A stretch of 32,749 nt of DNA from Bacteroidota bacterium. GTDB lineage: Bacteria; Bacteroidota; Bacteroidia; UKL13-3. The position numbers were made by a program, and so were the translations under genes. Positions 7,432 to 16,548 of the stretch are shown here, piece after piece. The first letter of the stretch is position 1; every line of letters starts with the position of its first letter. Below the pieces are notes generated by a model. It searched no databases. It was given only the letters and a program-made list of their open reading frames with translations, and had not been told where the DNA came from. The stretch spans positions 1 through 32,749 of the forward strand of contig CANHGM010000029.1 of NCBI GenBank assembly GCA_947460345.1. The letters run 5' to 3'.

Positions 7432-10400
7432 ATGAGGAAAATTTATATTATTTTTCTTTTGATATTGTTTAAAGTATCAAATATGAATGCAACCCATCTG
7501 ATGGGAGGTAACATGAGTTATCAATACATTGCCGATTTGGGTAATGGTAAAGTTAGATATAAGATAATTTTAAAAGTATACCGTGATTGTGGTCAAAGTG
7601 ATGTTCAGTTCGACCAAACAATTGAAGTGGGTGTTTATGAAAATGTGAATGGTAATTTTAAATCTTTTGATGCTGTTTTGAATTTTGTAAGTGAAAAAAA
7701 TGTAAACCCACCCTGGAGTACAAATTGCCCGCAATTCAATAGTCTTAAATTTTGTGTAAAAGAAGGTTATTTTGAAGCAACAATTGACGTAAATAAATCT
7801 ATATATGGATACCACCTATGGTATCAAAGATGTTGTAGAAATTTACAAGCAAATGTTAGAAAAGATGAAGGACAAGGTTATTATGGTTTTATTCCTAATA
7901 CTAACATTAAAAATAGTTCACCTGATTTTGCTAAAATTCCAACTCCAGTAATATGTGTAAATGATACCATAGATATTGAAAACTCTGCTACAGATCCTGA
8001 CGGCGACTCGTTAGTATATTCTGTTGTTTGGCCTTATAGAGGCGGTACAAGTACTGACCCTGCCCCAACGCCTCCCAATCCATTGCCATCACCGCTTCCT
8101 CAAGTTTTTTACAATAGTGGATATTCTAGTACACTTCCATTTGGTGCAGGTGGGGTATGTACAGTAAATTCTAAAACAGGTTTAAGTAAATATTTTATTA
8201 AACAAAAAGGATATTATTCTGTGGCCATAGAAATTGCTGAATATAGAAATGGTGTATATCTAGGAAAAGTAAGAAGAGACGTTCAAATAATTGCTACAGA
8301 CCTTTGTGTTCCTAATGCCGCCCCTAAATTATCAGGTGCCAGTGGTGGTAGTTTTCAAGGTTCTGAATCAAACCCATTTGTCATTACTGAAGGCGATAAT
8401 CTATGCTTTACTGCAACTTTTACTGATTCTTCAGCTCAAACGCTTACTCTTTCAGCATACGGCGACCCAATAAAAGGAACAGGAGGTATTAAGTCACCTT
8501 TAGCTACCATGCCTGATAAAACAGGTCAAGGTACAGTTTCAACTGAGTTTTGTTGGCAAACTGGTTGCGACCATGGCCGTACGTTACCATATATAGTTTA
8601 TCTTGAAGTTAAAGACAATGGCTGCCCTGAAAAGAAAACACTCGTTTCTTATTTTATTAATGTTAAACCATTTGTTGGGAAAGGACAAGTTAGTGGTGAT
8701 ACCATTGTTTGTTTAAATAAAAAAGGAAATATATATTCTGTATTAAATGCTAAACCTAATTATATATATAATTGGATAGTAAACAATGGTACTATAGCAT
8801 CAGGACAAGGCACTTCTTCTATAAGTGTAGATTTTAATAATATAGGTGCAGCCCAAATTATTTTGAATATGAAAAACCAGGCTGGTTGCGATGCAACACC
8901 TGATACTATTGATATAGTTGTGTTACCGCCTACTACAGTTAAGCCTGTCACAGGTGATACTGCTTTGTGTGAGTTTGTTACCGGTAAAGTATATAGTGTG
9001 CCATTTACTGCTGGTTCTAGTTATAAATGGGTTGTAAATAATGGAACCATTCAAAATGGCCAAGGCACCAATCAAATAGCTATAGACTGGGCAACAAAAG
9101 GTATAGGTAATGTTGCTGTTGTTGAAACGTCTAAATATGGTTGCCCAAGTGATACCATGTATTTATTTGTAAATATATATAGAGCTGAACCGGGCCCAAT
9201 GGTCGGAACTCCGTCTGTTTGTCCCAATATTAAAGCAGTTATTTACTATGTACCTAGCTCTTCGGGCTCTCAATATTTTTGGTCAGTAAAAGGTGGAGCT
9301 CAAGTTGCCGGTGGAACTTCCAATAGTATTTTAGTGAATTGGGGAGGTGTTGGAAAAGGAGAAGTAGATGTGGTTGAAATCAATAAATATGGATGTGTAA
9401 GTGATACCCTTAAGTATGTAGTTGATATTAACCATGCTTTAATAGGTGAAGTGCCTGTAGGCGATACCGTTTTATGTGCATTTACAACTGGTGTTCCTTA
9501 TGAAGTTCATAACACCACGGGCTCAACATATACTTGGAATGTGACAGGCGGAACCTTAGTATCTGGTCAAGGTACAAACAAAATTATAGTAGATTGGGGT
9601 ACAGCAGGTAATGCTAAAGTATCGGTTGTAGAAACTAGCTACGACTCTATTAGCTTATTGCCATGTGTGTCTCAAGCCAATGAGTTGCAAGTGAGAATTG
9701 CCCCTTTACCTTCTTCCAAATTTATATTTGGTGAAGTAGATTTTTGTGAATCTAAACTTGAAAAAGCATACGCAACTATTGGCAACTTAAACTCAACATA
9801 TATATGGAAATTAGATGGTAATGTGTTGCCTTCTTCTACCGATTCTGTTTACTTAATTTTCGATACTGAAGGTAGCTATACTTTGTCAGTTCAAGAAATC
9901 ACAGCTGATAGTTGTATAGGTGAAGTGATAGATACTGTTATAGTTGTGCATCCTAAACCTAGAACTACTGATATCATTGGCGATTCATTTATATGTGCTC
10001 CAAATTTCAATAATCATATATATAGCGTTTCAGGTTTTGTAGGGTCTACATTTAATTGGTTCCCTAAGAATGGAAACATCACTTCAGGGGCTAATACTGA
10101 TAATGTGAGTGTTGATTGGCTTGGTTTCAATCCAGCTTATATACAAGTGACAGAAGTATCTCAATTTGGTTGTGTGGGTGATACATTGTTGAAATCAGTT
10201 TACATGGATAAACCTTCAATTGAATTGCAATATATAACTGTAGGCGAACAACAAGAAGAAGCAATTGAAATATATTGGGATATTATAAATGCTCCTTTTT
10301 ATAATAAGAACTTTAAAATATATAGAAGATTGGCAGGTGCTCTTGATTCGTTTCAATTGGTAGGAGAGGTAGATAGTTCTCTTCGTAAATTTACTGATAT

Positions 10401-11031
10401 TAAAGTAGATGTTTTCTCTCATTCATATGAATACTTTGTTGAAGGTTTTGACTTATGTAACCAGCCTATGCGAACAAATGTTCATACTTCTATACTGTTG
10501 AATGGGATGAAAATAGATGGATATGACACAAAGCTTAAATGGTCAAAATATTTAGGTTGGAAAAATGGGGTTCAGAATTATAATGTGGTAAGAAGAGTTG
10601 CAGAAGATGCCATATATAATGGATATGAAGTGACTATTGATACCAACGCATATTATCAAAACGGGTTCGATAGTTGGCAACAATGTTATAGAATTAAAGC
10701 CTCTCAAAGCAACGGAAAATATATAAGTTTTTCTAATAGAATCTGTTTTACATTCGATCCAATATTATGGATACCTGATGCTTTTACACCTAACGACGAT
10801 AGAATAAATGATGTGTTTTTGCTTAAAGGGGGCAGTCTAAAATATTATGAAATTACAGTCTACAACAGATGGGGCGAAAAATTATTCTTTAGCGATGATT
10901 TAAATGTGAGCTGGGATGGTACTTTCCATGATAAACCTTGCCAATCTGATGCATATGTATATATAGTAAAATATTGGGGCTTTGATAATGTTAGAAAATT
11001 AGAAACTGGAAGCTTCCAATTGTTACGATAG
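7432..11031 (+). CDS. Large secreted PKD-like repeat protein with type B T9SS sorting domain
   Basis: A 1199-residue protein of the gliding-motility-associated type, exported by Sec and then the type IX system. Residues 1-20 form a signal peptide ending before THLMGGNMSYQY. That motif, followed by YKIILKVYRDC, opens a Cys-containing N-terminal domain found in many Bacteroidota surface proteins. Residues about 416-925 hold six diverged repeats of about 80 residues with a Cys near the start (GDTxxC), a WxVxxGTxxxGQGT core and VVExxxxGC at the end, similar to PKD-like domains. Residues about 930-1110 look like a fibronectin-III-like region. The final 85 residues (IPDAFTPNDDRINDVF, YNRWGEKLF, WDGTFHDKPCQSDAYVY) are the type B sorting domain. 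Likely a cell-surface or released adhesin; a precise role cannot be told. Confidence 0.9.
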   Translation: MRKIYIIFLLILFKVSNMNATHLMGGNMSYQYIADLGNGKVRYKIILKVYRDCGQSDVQFDQTIEVGVYENVNGNFKSFDAVLNFVSEKNVNPPWSTNCPQFNSLKFCVKEGYFEATIDVNKSIYGYHLWYQRCCRNLQANVRKDEGQGYYGFIPNTNIKNSSPDFAKIPTPVICVNDTIDIENSATDPDGDSLVYSVVWPYRGGTSTDPAPTPPNPLPSPLPQVFYNSGYSSTLPFGAGGVCTVNSKTGLSKYFIKQKGYYSVAIEIAEYRNGVYLGKVRRDVQIIATDLCVPNAAPKLSGASGGSFQGSESNPFVITEGDNLCFTATFTDSSAQTLTLSAYGDPIKGTGGIKSPLATMPDKTGQGTVSTEFCWQTGCDHGRTLPYIVYLEVKDNGCPEKKTLVSYFINVKPFVGKGQVSGDTIVCLNKKGNIYSVLNAKPNYIYNWIVNNGTIASGQGTSSISVDFNNIGAAQIILNMKNQAGCDATPDTIDIVVLPPTTVKPVTGDTALCEFVTGKVYSVPFTAGSSYKWVVNNGTIQNGQGTNQIAIDWATKGIGNVAVVETSKYGCPSDTMYLFVNIYRAEPGPMVGTPSVCPNIKAVIYYVPSSSGSQYFWSVKGGAQVAGGTSNSILVNWGGVGKGEVDVVEINKYGCVSDTLKYVVDINHALIGEVPVGDTVLCAFTTGVPYEVHNTTGSTYTWNVTGGTLVSGQGTNKIIVDWGTAGNAKVSVVETSYDSISLLPCVSQANELQVRIAPLPSSKFIFGEVDFCESKLEKAYATIGNLNSTYIWKLDGNVLPSSTDSVYLIFDTEGSYTLSVQEITADSCIGEVIDTVIVVHPKPRTTDIIGDSFICAPNFNNHIYSVSGFVGSTFNWFPKNGNITSGANTDNVSVDWLGFNPAYIQVTEVSQFGCVGDTLLKSVYMDKPSIELQYITVGEQQEEAIEIYWDIINAPFYNKNFKIYRRLAGALDSFQLVGEVDSSLRKFTDIKVDVFSHSYEYFVEGFDLCNQPMRTNVHTSILLNGMKIDGYDTKLKWSKYLGWKNGVQNYNVVRRVAEDAIYNGYEVTIDTNAYYQNGFDSWQQCYRIKASQSNGKYISFSNRICFTFDPILWIPDAFTPNDDRINDVFLLKGGSLKYYEITVYNRWGEKLFFSDDLNVSWDGTFHDKPCQSDAYVYIVKYWGFDNVRKLETGSFQLLR

Positions 11032-11038
11032 CTTTTTA

Positions 11039-12355
11039 TTAATTCGCAATTTCAATTTTAAATTTTCTACCCTTCATTTTCTCTTCTTTTATTAGGGATA
11101 AAAGTTGCGTTACTTTTTCTCTTTTTACCGCAGCAAATGAGGTGTAATCTTTTACTTCTATTAATCCCAAATCGTCTTTTTCAAGTTTGCCTTTCTGAGA
11201 AAAAAATCCAACAATATCAACTTTGTTCAACTTGTCTTTTTTACCTCCACTGATATATAGTGTTTGAAATTTAGGTGGTTTGGGTAAAGTATATTTGTGA
11301 GCCAACTCAAGTTCTTCCCATTGCTCATCAAAAAACTTAGGAAGCTTTTCTTCTGCATGTATAATGATATAAGCTGTTCCACTATCATTCATTCTTGCAG
11401 TTCTTCCATTTCTGTGGGTAAATTCGTGTTCTAAATTAGGTAAATGATAATGTATCACATTTTTCATTTGTGGTATGTCTAGTCCTCTAGCTGCTAAGTC
11501 TGTTGTGACAATAAAATTGGCACTGCCATTCCTAAATCTGATGAGTGCTCGTTCTCTGTCTTCTTGCTCCATCCCCCCATGATAGAATATAGAAAAAATA
11601 CCTGCATCATTTAGCAATTGACAAGTTCTTTCTACGGCATCTCTGTGGTTACAAAAAATAATCGCCGACTCTGAATGTATAGTGCCTATCAGTTTGATAA
11701 GGGTATTTATTTTGTCTTTTTCTTCAGACTTTACAATATTGATGGTTAATGTTTCTTTGTTTTTCTCTTCTGTTTCATACTTTACTACTGTAGGAAATGT
11801 AACTCCTGTAAATTCAGGTATCTGAACTCCAGCAGTTGCTGAAACCAATACACGCTTTTGTAGTTTTTTGGCTGCTTTAATTATAAAAGACATTTGTTCT
11901 TGAAACCCAAACTCTAATGATTTGTCAAACTCGTCAAGGATAAGTGTTTGTATCTGGTCAAGTTTAAAAGTACGTCTTGTTAAATGATCTGCGATTCTTC
12001 CAGGAGTACCAATAAGCAAAGCTGGCGGCGTTGTTAAGCTCTGAACTTCAACTGACATGGGGTGCCCACCATAAAAAGTGCATACTTTAAATCCAGTTCC
12101 CATTTTACGCCATACTTGTTCAATTTGCATGGCTAATTCTCTAGTTGGTGTTAAAATTAGACATTGAACACCTTCAATATCTTTATTTAATAATTCTAAC
12201 AGAGGTAATAGAAATGCTATTGTTTTACCCGAACCTGTAGGTGATATTAAGAGTATATTTTTGTTTTGCAGTATCGCTTTTTCAGCTTGTAATTGCATTG
12301 AGTTTAATGACTCAATACCCAAATTAGTTAAATATTTTATTGCTGAAGTTTCCAT
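11039..12355 (-). CDS. DEAD-box RNA helicase, DbpA-like
   Basis: 438 residues with all helicase motifs: SPTGSGKT (38-45), PTRELA (70-75), GTPGR (116-120), DEFD in place of DEAD (141-144), SAT (172-174), TTDLAARGLD (about 284-293) and HRNGRTAR (314-321). The Q-motif glutamine is in NSMQLQAE near residue 21, which supports the first ATG. The last 75 residues (TLYISGGKKDKLNKVDIVGFF onward) fit the DbpA RNA-binding domain that recognises 23S rRNA hairpin 92, so a role in 50S ribosome assembly is likely. Length is close to E. coli DbpA (457). The gene lies 52 bp downstream of the biotin carboxylase gene, with its own promoter-like box. The product call is firm; naming it dbpA would need a search. 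Confidence 0.88.
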   Translation of the reverse strand: METSAIKYLTNLGIESLNSMQLQAEKAILQNKNILLISPTGSGKTIAFLLPLLELLNKDIEGVQCLILTPTRELAMQIEQVWRKMGTGFKVCTFYGGHPMSVEVQSLTTPPALLIGTPGRIADHLTRRTFKLDQIQTLILDEFDKSLEFGFQEQMSFIIKAAKKLQKRVLVSATAGVQIPEFTGVTFPTVVKYETEEKNKETLTINIVKSEEKDKINTLIKLIGTIHSESAIIFCNHRDAVERTCQLLNDAGIFSIFYHGGMEQEDRERALIRFRNGSANFIVTTDLAARGLDIPQMKNVIHYHLPNLEHEFTHRNGRTARMNDSGTAYIIIHAEEKLPKFFDEQWEELELAHKYTLPKPPKFQTLYISGGKKDKLNKVDIVGFFSQKGKLEKDDLGLIEVKDYTSFAAVKREKVTQLLSLIKEEKMKGRKFKIEIAN

Positions 12356-12377
12356 CTTACAAAGGTAAGTAAGATGG
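12352..12377 (-). promoter_or_regulatory. Perfect 9-bp inverted repeat over the helicase start, with a -7 box in its centre
   Basis: CCATCTTAC and GTAAGATGG are separated by 8 bp. The minus-strand box TACCTTTG (12367-12360) fills the centre and the ATG (12355-12353) is within the downstream arm. The box ends only 4 nt before the ATG, so the mRNA would be almost leaderless. The dyad may be a DNA operator; if transcription starts further upstream it would hide the start codon in a hairpin. Confidence 0.5.
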
Positions 12378-12407
12378 AAGTTCTTATAGGGTAAATAAAA
12401 GTATAAT

Positions 12408-13895
12408 TTATCTAAGCGTTACTCTCTTTTTCCAGTTAGATACCGTTTGTGTTTCAGAAGATATCTGAATAGCGGTGCGTTCTTTGTTCAAGAAATCAAG
12501 TGAGGCTATAGCAGCTGCTTGCAATTCTTCATCTGTAAATGGCATTTGTAAATCTTCGGGCTTGAAATAATTTTCAATAAATTTAGTATCAAAATTGCCA
12601 CTTCTAAAAGCTTCATGTTTCATCACAAATATTCCAAACGGAAGGGTAGTGGCTATACCTGAAATCTTATAATCGTCTATAGCTTGTAACATCTTGCTCA
12701 TAGCCGCTTCACGTGTGGGTGCATGAACAATCAGCTTAGCAATCATTGGGTCATATTGAATAGGGATTTCTTGACCTTCTTCATAAGCATCATCCACTCT
12801 CACGCCATACCCTTGTGGTATTTTATATGTTTTTAAAGTGCCAATATCTGGTAAAAAGTTATTCGCTGGGTCTTCAGCACATATACGCAACTCTATACTG
12901 TGTCCGTTGATGGTTAAGTCTTCTTGTGTGAAAGTTAGCTTTTCATTCCTAGCTACTTTTATTTGCTCTTTTACTAAATCTATTCCCGTGATTTGTTCGG
13001 TTACGGGGTGCTCTACCTGCAAACGGGTATTCATCTCTAAGAAATAGAAATTCAATTGCTCGTCTAGCAAAAACTCTATTGTTCCTGCACCGCTATAGTT
13101 ACAAGCTTTAGCTGCATTCACAGCTGCTTCACCCATTTTGTTTCTAAGCTCAGGGGTAAGTACGCTACTCGGAGCTTCTTCCACAAGTTTTTGGTGTCTA
13201 CGCTGAATGCTACATTCTCTTTCGAATAGGTGTACCACATTGCCGTGGTTATCAGCCAATATTTGAAACTCGATATGACGGGGTTTGCCTACATATTTTT
13301 CGATAAACACAGAGCCATCTCCAAAAGCTGCAGTAGCTTCGCTTTGAGCCATTTTTATTTGCTCTTCAAATTCGTTGGCTTGGTTCACCACCCTCATACC
13401 TTTTCCGCCACCACCAGCTGAGGCTTTAATCAACACCGGAAAGCCAATACCTTCAGCTATTTTCTTTCCTTCTTCTATATTTGTCAGGGCTTCTTCGGTA
13501 CCCGGTACCATTGGTACGTTAAACTTTTTAACGGCTTGTTTGGCTCCAATTTTACTTCCCATAATCTCTATACTCTCAGCACTTGGGCCAATGAAAATCA
13601 ATCCTGCTTCTTTTACTTTTCTACTGAATACCGAATTCTCACTCAAGAAACCATATCCAGGATGTATGCCATCTGCACCTGATGCTTTGGCAGTTTCGAT
13701 AATCTTGTCCATCAACAAATACGATTGGTTAGAAGGCGGAGGGCCAATACAATAAGCTTCATCCGCATAGCGGGTGTGTAGGGCTTGTCTATCGGCTTCG
13801 CTATATACAGCCACGGTTTTAATTCCCATTTCTTTGCAAGCTCGCATAATGCGTATGGCTATTTCTCCTCTGTTGGCAATCAGTATTTTGTTCAT
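12408..13895 (-). CDS. accC: Biotin carboxylase subunit of acetyl-/propionyl-CoA carboxylase
   Basis: A 495-residue ATP-grasp enzyme that carboxylates the biotin on a carrier protein, the first half-reaction of acetyl-CoA carboxylase (fatty acid synthesis) or propionyl-CoA carboxylase. MNKILIANRGEIAIRIMRA is the invariant N-terminus, KASAGGGGKGMRVV (158-170) the ATP lid, and FLEMNTRLQVEHPVTE carries the catalytic Glu, Asn and Arg residues. It is about 45 residues longer than E. coli AccC; the extra tail (FTDEELQAAAIASLDFL and after) is seen in acyl-CoA carboxylases of this phylum. No accB-like or carboxyltransferase gene is next to it in the window, so whether it serves acetyl- or propionyl-CoA carboxylase stays open. 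A weak -7 box (TAGATTTG) lies about 50 bp upstream. Confidence 0.93.
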   Translation of the reverse strand: MNKILIANRGEIAIRIMRACKEMGIKTVAVYSEADRQALHTRYADEAYCIGPPPSNQSYLLMDKIIETAKASGADGIHPGYGFLSENSVFSRKVKEAGLIFIGPSAESIEIMGSKIGAKQAVKKFNVPMVPGTEEALTNIEEGKKIAEGIGFPVLIKASAGGGGKGMRVVNQANEFEEQIKMAQSEATAAFGDGSVFIEKYVGKPRHIEFQILADNHGNVVHLFERECSIQRRHQKLVEEAPSSVLTPELRNKMGEAAVNAAKACNYSGAGTIEFLLDEQLNFYFLEMNTRLQVEHPVTEQITGIDLVKEQIKVARNEKLTFTQEDLTINGHSIELRICAEDPANNFLPDIGTLKTYKIPQGYGVRVDDAYEEGQEIPIQYDPMIAKLIVHAPTREAAMSKMLQAIDDYKISGIATTLPFGIFVMKHEAFRSGNFDTKFIENYFKPEDLQMPFTDEELQAAAIASLDFLNKERTAIQISSETQTVSNWKKRVTLR

Positions 13896-14026
13896 ATATA
13901 CTCTTTTTTTATCGTGCTCAAAATTGAGCTATTTTCATCATAATTTCAAATCTATGTTGAGAATAAAACTTATTAAAATTCTGATGATTAATTTTTAATA
14001 TTTACTATTATACTATTAATGTCTTT

Positions 14027-14335
14027 TTATAAATTTTTCAAATCATGAACTATAATATGCCTGACAATCTGGTAGTCAATACCCATATAGTCATGAACAA
14101 TTCTATTTCTAAAACCTTTTATTCTATACCAATTTATTTGGGAATAGGTGTCTTTAAATTCTTCAGGTAGCCTGTTGGCTGCTTCGCCTAATATTTCGAA
14201 GTTTCTAATAACCGCATCACAAGTCTTAGAATCATCTATAAAATCCTCGTAAGTATAATTTAAAGTATAAGTGTTAATTTTACTTATAGAACCTAAAATG
14301 TCTTGAAGCAATAAGGTAGATTCTCTTTTAGACAT
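14027..14335 (-). CDS. hepT: HepT-like HEPN RNase toxin
   Basis: A 102-residue HEPN-domain protein of the old DUF86 family, the toxin of the MntA-HepT system. KGFRNRIVHDYMGID holds the RX4HXY motif (Arg, His, Tyr), the HEPN RNase active site whose Tyr is the residue AMPylated by MntA in characterised systems. IRNFEILGEAANRLP is the conserved helix before it. The start overlaps the stop of the nucleotidyltransferase gene by 8 bp, so the two are co-translated with antitoxin first. All key residues are present, so it looks active; the cellular target (tRNA in one studied case) is not known here. Confidence 0.88.
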   Translation of the reverse strand: MSKRESTLLLQDILGSISKINTYTLNYTYEDFIDDSKTCDAVIRNFEILGEAANRLPEEFKDTYSQINWYRIKGFRNRIVHDYMGIDYQIVRHIIVHDLKNL

Positions 14336-14618
14336 AATTGATATCTGGACTGATAACTTGAAAATTAGAAGGTTTTATTCCTTTTAAGGAAACTAAGTCT
14401 ACTTTGTGTTTCAATAAAATTTCTAATTCACCAGCAAGGTCTATAAATTCAATTCCAATGGGCTTGTCAAAATCTACAAGTATGTCTATATCGCTTTCTT
14501 CATTTTGTTCACCACGACTATAAGAGCCAAATACTGCAATGACACTCAAGCCGTACTTTTTTTCTAACATGGGCTTGTTCACTTTTAAAGTATTGGTTAT
14601 GTAATTCAATGAAGTCAT
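14328..14618 (-). CDS. mntA: MntA-like minimal nucleotidyltransferase antitoxin
   Basis: A 96-residue minimal nucleotidyltransferase. AVFGSYSRGEQNEESDIDILVDF contains the GSX10DXD motif with both metal-binding Asp residues, and a third acidic residue is likely the Asp in KHKVDLVSL. In studied pairs it inactivates HepT by adding AMP groups to the Tyr of RX4HXY. It precedes hepT on the same strand with 8 bp overlap. A perfect promoter sits directly upstream, and its box ends 4 nt before the ATG, so the mRNA is probably leaderless. Confidence 0.88.
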   Translation of the reverse strand: MTSLNYITNTLKVNKPMLEKKYGLSVIAVFGSYSRGEQNEESDIDILVDFDKPIGIEFIDLAGELEILLKHKVDLVSLKGIKPSNFQVISPDINYV

Positions 14619-14622
14619 TATG

Positions 14623-14652
14623 CAAATATAAGAGGGTATTTTGTTTATTCAA
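14623..14652 (-). promoter_or_regulatory. Consensus promoter of the mntA-hepT operon
   Basis: On the minus strand TTG (14652-14650), a 19-nt spacer and TATATTTG (14630-14623) match the Bacteroidota consensus exactly. ATG at 14618 is only 4 nt after the box. Confidence 0.7.
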
Positions 14653-14763
14653 ATTTGTATTTATGCAATATGGCTATACTCATGTTTGAATATCCTAAAA
14701 ATATAATTCGATAAATATTAGTAGTACAATATATATATAATCTAAATGTTAAAGCAAAGCTAG

Positions 14764-15117
14764 TTACCTAAGCAACTTCCCCCTCAAATCCTCTTCTATA
14801 CTCAATTTGGTATTGTTTGTATAATCATAAACAACCAGCACATCTTTCCCTTCGGCTACTATATTTTTCTCATGGTCGTAGAGTATATGTTTTAACACAA
14901 AACTTGAGTTTCCTATTTCTGCAACTTGGCTATATATATCAATACTACCCGGGTACTGCAATGGTTTTTTAAAATCGCATGAGGTAGAGGCTACAATAAA
15001 CCCAAAGCCCGACTCCGCATATTGTTTATATAAACCTATAGTTTCCCAAAAATGAATACGTGTTGTTTGTATATATTTTAAATACGCAACATTTTTCACA
15101 TGCTCAAATATATCCAA
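14764..15117 (-). CDS. 4HBT (YbgC/FadM-like) acyl-CoA thioesterase, 5' end truncated by an in-frame TAG
   Basis: The hot-dog fold thioesterase family is recognisable from DIFEHVKNVAYLKYIQTTRIHFWE (compare D-x-x-GHVNN-x-x-Y-x-x-Y-x-E), FIVASTSCDFKKPLQYPG and VAEGKDVLVVYDY. Such enzymes hydrolyse acyl-CoA thioesters in the cytoplasm. The only possible start is TTG at 15117, which omits about ten residues. The same frame continues upstream: it reads IRID, then TAG (15126-15124), then SELDIFEHV, and members often have an aromatic residue there, so a TGG-to-TAG change is likely. The frame is open back to the fbp stop codon at 15175, with a TTG at 15168 as possible old start. The usual Gly before His is Glu here. 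It may be a fresh pseudogene or an N-terminally shortened enzyme. Confidence 0.7.
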   Translation of the reverse strand: MDIFEHVKNVAYLKYIQTTRIHFWETIGLYKQYAESGFGFIVASTSCDFKKPLQYPGSIDIYSQVAEIGNSSFVLKHILYDHEKNIVAEGKDVLVVYDYTNNTKLSIEEDLRGKLLR

Positions 15118-15174
15118 CTCACTCTAATCTATTCTTATATTTAGATGATATGAAGTGTGGGCAGTCAAAAGGTA

Positions 15175-16203
15175 TTATTTTTTATCAGCAAATGGAGTAA
15201 CAAACTCAGCCATATGTTCCTCTGATTTTTCAACCATTTCTTTGCTTCCAATAAAAACAGGCGAACGTTGGTGTAGCTCAGTAGGCTTGATATCCATGAT
15301 TCTTCTAAACCCATCAGAAGCCTTACCACCCGCTTGCTCTATCAAAAAGGCCATCGGATTGCACTCATATATCAACCTCAGTTTTCCGTTAGGGTCTTTA
15401 CTGGTATTTGGGTATATATATATACCACCTTTCATCAAATTTCTGTGGAAATCAGCTACAAACGAACCTATATACCTGCTGTTATAAGGGCGTTTTTCTT
15501 CTTTCACTTCATCTTGACAGTATTTGATGTATTTTTTTACACCATCAGGAAATTTCTTATAGTTCCCTTCGTTTATGCTATAAATACTTCCCATGTTAGG
15601 AGTGGTGATATTGGCGTGCGACAAACAAAATTCACCAATAGATAAATCTAAGGTAAATGCATTTACGCCTTTGCCTGTGGTGTATATAAGCATGGTCGAT
15701 GAACCATATAAAATATATCCCGCAGCTACTTGAGCACTACCTGGTTGCAAACAATCTTCTAAGGTAGCGTCAACGCCTATTGGAGAGATTCTTCTGTATA
15801 TAGAGAAGATAGTTCCAATAGATACATTCACATCTATATTGCTACTACCGTCTAAAGGGTCCATTGCTACTATATATTTTCCTAAAGGATTTACTTTAGA
15901 AATTTCTTCATCTTCTTCACTTATAACGGCTGCACATTCACCACCTCTAGATAAGGCTTTGATAAATTGTATATTGGCGTGAATATCTAGTTTTTTCACT
16001 TCTTCACCTTGCACGTTCACACTTCCAAAGTTTCCAAGAATATCCACCAAACCTGCTTTGTTCACATCTCTGTTCACAATACGAGCAGCTAAAATGATAT
16101 CTCTAAAAAGTCTTGACAATTCGCCAGTTGCATAAGGGAAATCGTTTTGACGGTCTAAAATAAACTGATGAACAGTAGTGAGTTGGGTAACTTTATTTTC
16201 CAT
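15175..16203 (-). CDS. fbp: Fructose-1,6-bisphosphatase, class I
   Basis: A 342-residue class I enzyme that removes the 1-phosphate of fructose 1,6-bisphosphate in gluconeogenesis. [26 protein letters not shown] holds the metal-binding Asp residues and the DGSSN signature. [39 protein letters not shown] and [25 protein letters not shown] are the substrate- and metal-site segments near the C-terminus. I chose ATG at 16203 ([10 protein letters not shown]), because a -7 box stands just upstream at 16225-16232 and within the longer possible frame. A damaged thioesterase gene follows 57 bp downstream on the same strand, in the same frame. Confidence 0.95.
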   Translation of the reverse strand: MENKVTQLTTVHQFILDRQNDFPYATGELSRLFRDIILAARIVNRDVNKAGLVDILGNFGSVNVQGEEVKKLDIHANIQFIKALSRGGECAAVISEEDEEISKVNPLGKYIVAMDPLDGSSNIDVNVSIGTIFSIYRRISPIGVDATLEDCLQPGSAQVAAGYILYGSSTMLIYTTGKGVNAFTLDLSIGEFCLSHANITTPNMGSIYSINEGNYKKFPDGVKKYIKYCQDEVKEEKRPYNSRYIGSFVADFHRNLMKGGIYIYPNTSKDPNGKLRLIYECNPMAFLIEQAGGKASDGFRRIMDIKPTELHQRSPVFIGSKEMVEKSEEHMAEFVTPFADKK

Positions 16204-16224
16204 GTGTGTAATTGATAAGGACCG

Positions 16225-16232
16225 CAAAGTTA
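16225..16232 (-). promoter_or_regulatory. -7 box of fbp
   Basis: On the minus strand TAACTTTG matches TAnnTTTG, 21 bp before the ATG at 16203. No TTG is seen at the usual distance. The box overlaps the longer reading frame and supports the shorter start. Confidence 0.45.
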
Positions 16233-16303
16233 ACGCATATTCCTTAGAACTAAAAAACCGATTGACTTTCTCACTACTTCTTTCCCACAGCTAAGCTTCT
16301 TTG

Positions 16304-16548
16304 TCTGAATCACGGATGAAACAGATGACGATGTTTCTCACAGATAGCACAGATTTGATTTCGCAGCTGTGTCTCTAGAAGCAAAGGCAGAGCAAAGCAG
16401 GACGCAGCGTAAATAATAGCTAAGATGTCTGAATCACGGATTAAACAGATAAACACAGATTTACTTCTTCAAACCACCAGCCCCATCACACAACTACGCC
16501 TCTTCGTCTGAATCACGGATTAAACAGATTACGCAGATTTCACAGATT
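16304..16548. repeat. Three copies of a TCTGAATCACGGATtaAACAGAT repeat
   Basis: Copies start at 16304, 16427 and 16506. Each opens with GTCTGAATCACGGATKAAACAG and goes on with a diverging run of CACAGATT-like words. A further partial copy is at about 19033-19051. This type of text occurs as an interspersed repeat in environmental Bacteroidota. No open frame is convincing here. Confidence 0.7.

Noticed and set aside
15124-15126. TAG recoding (readthrough) in the thioesterase gene
   Set aside because: No recoding signals or a second example in the window; a plain nonsense change or alternative start is simpler.
16304-16548. Possible CRISPR array
   Set aside because: Three related repeats, but spacing is irregular, the ends diverge, and no cas gene is near.
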